NCBI GenBank assembly: GCA_036583965.1
Contig: JAZBQD010000006.1
Coordinates: 62,001-126,000, forward strand
Direction of reading: 5' to 3'
DNA: 64,000 bases
DNA from: Prunella strophiata
Lineage: Eukaryota > Chordata > Aves > Passeriformes > Prunellidae
Numbering within the stretch: position 1 is the first letter of the stretch; every line of letters begins with the position of its first letter. The position numbers were made by a program, and so were the translations under genes. Positions 56,765 through 64,000 of the stretch are shown here, one piece after another. Under the pieces are notes generated by a model. It was not told where the DNA came from, did no database searches, and saw only the letters and a program-made list of their open reading frames with translations.

Positions 56765-59560
56765 GTATGCCTCCCAGAGCCAAGCTGCCAGCACCACCAA
56801 CTGAGGCTGCTTTGACAGAGCCAAGTGCCTCCTACAAGAACCTGGGCAGGTGAGTTTTGTTTCCCAGTGAAAGGGCAGGCATTGTTCTTCAGTGGCCCTG
56901 TGGGCCTGAGCTGGCCGGCTACCTGCTGACATTCCGCATTGCGCAGGATGCCTCCCAGAGCCAAGCTGCCAGCACCACCAACTGGGGCTGCTTTGACAGA
57001 GCCAAGCGCCTCCTACAAACTGACACCAAGAACCTGGGCAGGTGAGTTTTGTTTCCCAGGGAAATGGGCAGGCATTGATGTTCAGGGGCCCTGTGGGCCT
57101 GAGCGGCCGGCTGCCTGCAGACATGCCGCATTGCGCAGGATGCCTCCCAGAGCCAAGCTGCCAGCACAACCAACCCAAGCTGCTTTGACAGAGCCAAGTG
57201 CCTCCTACAAACTGACACCAAGAACCTGGGCAGGTGAGGTTTGTTTGCCAGGGAAAAGGCAGGCATTAATGTTCAGGGGCCCTGTGGGCCTGAGCGGCCG
57301 GCTGCCTGCTGACATTCCGCCTTGTGCAGGATGCCTCCCAGAGCCAAGCTGCCAGCACCACCAACCCGGGTTGCTTTAAAAGAGCCAAGTGCCTCCTACA
57401 AACTGACACCAAGAACCTGGGCAGGTGAGTTTTATTTCCCAGGGCATGGGCAGGCATTCTTGTTCTGGGGCCCTGTGGGCCTGAGTGGCCGGCTGCCTGC
57501 TGATATTCCGCATTGTGCAGGATGCCTCCCAGGGCCAAGCTGCCAGCACCACCAACCCGCTCTGCTTTGACAGAGCCAAGTGCCCCCTACGAACTGACAC
57601 CAAGAATCTGGGCAGGTGAGTTTTGTTGCCCAGGGAATGAGCAGGCATTATGTTTCTGGGGAAGAGTGGGCCTGAGTGGCCGGCTGCCTGCTGACATTCC
57701 GCCTTGCGCAGGATGACTTCCAGAGCCAAGCTGCCAGCACCACCAACTCGGGCTGCTTTGACAGAGCCATGTGCCTCCTACAAACTGACACCAAGAACCT
57801 GGGCAGGTGAGTTTTCTTTCCCAGGGCATGGGCAGGCATTATTGTTCAGGGGCCCTGTGGGCCTGAGTGGCCGGCTACCTGCTCACATTCCGCATTGCGC
57901 AGGTTCCCTACCAGAGCCAAGCTGCCAGCACCACCAACCCAAGCTGCTTTGACAGAGCCAAGTGCCTCCTACAAACTGATACCAAGAACCTGGGCAGGTG
58001 AGGGTTGTTTCCCAGGGCATGGGCAGGCATTCTTGTTCAGGGGCCCTGTGGGCCTGAGTGGCCAGCTGCCTGCTGATATTCCGCATTGTGCAGGATGCCT
58101 CCCAGAGCCAAGCTGCCAGCACCACCAACCCAAGCTGCTTTGACAGAGCCAAGTGCCTCCTAAAAACTGGATGCAAGAAGCCGGGCTGGTGTGTTTTCAT
58201 TCCCAGGGAAAGGGCAGGTATTATTGTTCTGGGGCCCTGTGGGCCTGAGGGGCGCCTGCCTGCTGACATTCTGCCTTGTGCAGGATGCCTCCCAGAGCCA
58301 AGCTGCCAGCACCACGAACTCAAGCTTCCTTTGCAGAGCCAAGTGCATCCTACAAACTGACACCAAGAACCTGGGCAGGCGAGTTTTGTTTCCCAGGGAA
58401 TGGGCAGGCAATTTTGCCCAGGGTCAAGTGTGGGGCTGTGTGGCAGGCTGCCTGCTGACATTCCGCCTTGTGCAGGATGCCTCCCAGAGCCAAGCGGCCA
58501 GCAACACCAACACAAGCAGCTTTGACAGAGCCATGTGCCTCCTACAAACGGACAGCAAGAACCTGGGCAGGGGAGTCTTCTTTTCCCAGAAAAAAGCGCA
58601 GTCATTTGTGTTCAGGGGCCCTGTGGGCCTGAGTGGCCGGCTGCCTGCTGACATTCTGCATTGCGCAGGTTGCCTCTCAGAGCCAAGCTGCCAGCACCTC
58701 CAACTGGTGCTGCTTTGACCGAGCCAAGTGCCTCCTAAAAACTGACACCAAGAACCTGGGCAGGGGAGGTTATTTTTTCCCAGGGAAAGGGCAGGCATTC
58801 TTGTTCATGGGCCCTGTGGGCCTGAGTGGCCGGCTGCCTGCTGACATTCCGCATTGCGCAGGATGCCTCCCAGGGACAAGCTGCCAGCACCACCAACTGG
58901 AGCTGCTTTGACAGAGCCAAGTGCCTCCTGCAAACTGACACCAAGAACCTGGGCAGGTGGGTTTTCTTTCCCAGGGAAAGGGCAAGCATTTTTGTTCAGG
59001 GGCCCTGTGGGCCTGAGTGGCCAGCTGCCTGCTGACGATAAGGAGAATGGCCTTCACACCCAAGCTGGCAGCACCATCAACTCCGGCTGCTTTGACAGAG
59101 CCAAGTGCCTCCTACAAACTGACACCAAGAACCTGGGCAGGTGAGTTTTGTTTGCCAGGGAAAGGGCAGGCATTTTTGTTCAGGGGCCCTGTGGGCCTGA
59201 GTGGCCGGCTGCCTGCTGACATTCCGCATTGCGCAGGATGCCTCCCAGAGCCAAGCTGCCAGCACCACCAACTGGGGCTGCTTTGACAGAGCCAAGTGCC
59301 TCCTACAAACTGACACCAAGAACCTGGGCAGGTGAGTTTTGTTTGCCAGGGAAAGGGCAGGCATTTTTGTTCAGGGGCCCTGTGGGCCTGAGTGGCCGGC
59401 TGCCTGCTGACATTCCGCATTGCGCAGGATGCCTCCCAGAGCCAAGCTGCCAGCACCACCAACTGGGGCTGCTTTGACAGAGCCAAGTGCCTCCTACAAA
59501 CTGACACCAAGAACCTGGGCAGGTGAGTTTTGTTTGCCAGGGAAAGGGCAGGCATTTTTG
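56765..59560 (+). repeat. 191-bp satellite, first block (15 units, mostly diverged)
   Basis: Spacing between units is 184-194 bp. Each unit has the same parts: a CTGAC(A/G)ATT...GCGCAG acceptor-like end, a 95-bp GC-rich segment, CAG/GTGAGT donor-like sequence and a 96-bp spacer. Units from 56765 to about 59050 differ from one another by many substitutions, while the last two (59229 and 59420 start points) are identical to the second block. This is the usual edge-to-core gradient of satellite arrays. Confidence 0.95.
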
Positions 59561-61738
<2,178 letters not shown>

Positions 61739-62720
61739 CAGTGGAACAATGCTTTAAACAGATTATGCGGGAAGAGAACTGGACAAGAATGAGATTTTGT
61801 AAAGCAAAGTTTAGGTGGAGGAGACCAAGACAGGCAATTTATCATTTGTGCTATTCTAAGGAAACAAGGCTACTCAGAGAACTATAAGGAACTTAGTAGC
61901 AGCCAGTCGTGAGAAGCAAAGAAATAACAGAGTGTTTGAATTATTAGAAAAGAGATTTTCAAGTAATTTAAGAAACTCAGCAGAAAAAATTAAAGCTGAA
62001 TGTACTCAGCCTATTTTATACCCCAAGACTTTGAATTAAGGCAAAGAGTTGGGATGGGGTAGAAAGATGGGAACTAAGGAAATGGATTTTTTAGTAGACA
62101 CAGGGGCAACATACTCAGTGTTAAATAAAGCCTTGATACCTATACAGATTATTATGTTATGGCAAGGGAGCAACTGGCCAATCTGAAAAAGCATACTTTG
62201 CAAACCATCAAAATATTCACGGGCTTTTGTATACATCCAACTCTCCAAAGGCCCTGTTGGGTAGGGACTTGTTGGAGCAGCTGGAAGCAAAGCTCACATT
62301 TAAAAGTGAGGAGATTATTTTGGAGGTAAAGGAATTTAACAACTGGTGGAATTGAAAATAGGGAGGAAATTAATAAGAAAATTATAGATCTGGTGTTTCC
62401 TGGGGTATGGGCCTCTAATATACCAGGGAAGGTAAAGAATGCACCTCAGGTGCAAGTTAAGGAAAAAAACCAGCTAGGGTCAGGCAGTGAAAGCCTGATC
62501 TGCACCTTGTGGCAAACCCATACACTTTACTAACATGTTTAGCACCTGAGCTAACCTAGTTTACTGTTTTAGATCTAAAAGATGCCTTCTTTTGCCTCCC
62601 TATCCATGAAGCCAGCCAGAAAATTTTTGCATTCCAATGAGAAAGCCCTAAAAGCAGGTGCAAAACTCAGCTCACATGGATTGTGTTGCCTCAAGGCTTT
62701 CAAGGCTTCAAAATGCCCCC
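61739..62720 (+). pseudogene. Class I ERV pro-pol fragment
   Basis: The protease active site FLVDTGATYSVLN (62086-62125) is followed, in changing frames, by a LLGRDLLEQL-like end (near 62260) and by RT FTVLDLKDAFFCLPIHE (about 62557-62607). The RT text then stops at the LTR start (62722). The earlier part is probably gag end but was not recognised. Several frameshifts and stops. Gammaretrovirus-like by its DLKDAFFC motif. Confidence 0.75.
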
Positions 62721-62721
62721 G

Positions 62722-63701
<980 letters not shown>

Positions 63702-63705
63702 ATTT

Positions 63706-63723
63706 TGGCGCCCAACGTGGGGC
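63706..63723 (+). promoter_or_regulatory. Primer-binding site, lysine-tRNA (1,2 type)
   Basis: TGGCGCCCAACGTGGGGC matches all 18 nt of the classic tRNA-Lys1,2 site. It sets the LTR orientation and means internal sequence lies to the right. Confidence 0.9.
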
Positions 63724-64000
63724 CAGCAAGGTGTACTGAAAAAAGTCAGAAATACAATTTTTATTATAAAGAACCAACTAATCAGCATGATGCTCAGCAT
63801 GCTTACATGGGTTTTATATTTAACTCTATTCTCTCTAATCTTTCCGCACATGGGAAACAACTATCTGCCACTTGTAATGCTCCTGAGTAGACCAGGCTAT
63901 GGTATAAAAATTGCTTTATGGGTTTATTATGCTTATCACATACTAACCTCTGAGGCAATGAATGTCATTCGGAATCTATACTCAATCTTTTTTACCTGTC
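63724..64000 (+). mobile_element. ERV leader or internal start after the 5' LTR
   Basis: No gag motif recognised in 277 bp. Unlike the mini-ERVs in the arms, no integrase-tail sequence follows the primer site, so this is either a fuller provirus or a different derivative. It is cut by the window end. Confidence 0.5.

Overview
The window looks like heterochromatic, repeat-saturated DNA from an oscine songbird (passerine) genome. The evidence is nested class I, II and III (ERVL-like) endogenous retroviruses (ERVs), a CR1 LINE fragment, a 191-bp satellite, short GC-rich minisatellites and a local multicopy host gene with a CpG-island promoter. The ERV density and the large palindrome would suit a W chromosome or a poorly assembled microchromosome end; that placement is inference. 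There is no bacterial, phage or CRISPR content.

Layout. 1-11674 and 17403-30372 are the arms of a large inverted repeat (palindrome). The spacer holds a 500-bp N gap (11675-12174), a fragment of the host gene, a CR1 piece, a solo LTR and the 5' half of an ERVK-like provirus that runs into the right arm. From outside inward each arm carries: a GC-rich dispersed segment, LTR fragments, a tandem LTR/mini-ERV cluster, satellite DNA, a CpG-island promoter, a two-domain helical host gene, a class I gag fragment, an LTR, and class II RT and protease pointing back into the spacer. The arms differ in LTR-unit number (three LTRs left, two right), in satellite size (strongly amplified on the right) and in exon 3 of the host gene.

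30500-33330 is a 14-bp minisatellite. 33330-34560 is AT-rich and then G-rich filler. 34715-36112 is another degenerate copy of the host gene, with 1 kb of pure C in its first intron. 37430-40660 is a minus-strand class I provirus remnant (integrase, env, part of the 3' LTR). 40340-44761 holds a tandem duplication of an integrase(-)/LTR(+) chimera, the second copy containing 1.8 kb of pure T. 44762-46260 is an ERV leader and LTR-like DNA. 46374-47190 is decayed 28S rRNA sequence running into 1.2 kb of pure C. 48414-52175 is exactly 114 copies of a 33-bp repeat, in frame with an ERVL-like gag, followed by a long pro-RT-RNaseH-integrase frame (to about 56475) and a truncated LTR. 56765-61738 is a 191-bp satellite whose units resemble a small exon plus intron. 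61739-62720 is a class I pro-pol fragment, cut by a plus-strand 5' LTR (62722-63701) with an 18-nt lysine-tRNA primer-binding site.

The only stretch that reads as a plausible intact host coding exon is the right-arm exon 2 (21434-22462, 343 codons). The retroviral genes are interrupted, apart from the long pro-RT-RNaseH frame. Five perfect homopolymers of 0.5-1.8 kb, the N gap at the palindrome's inner edge and indel-only differences between copies mean that part of the structure may be assembly error. All comparisons were made by eye.
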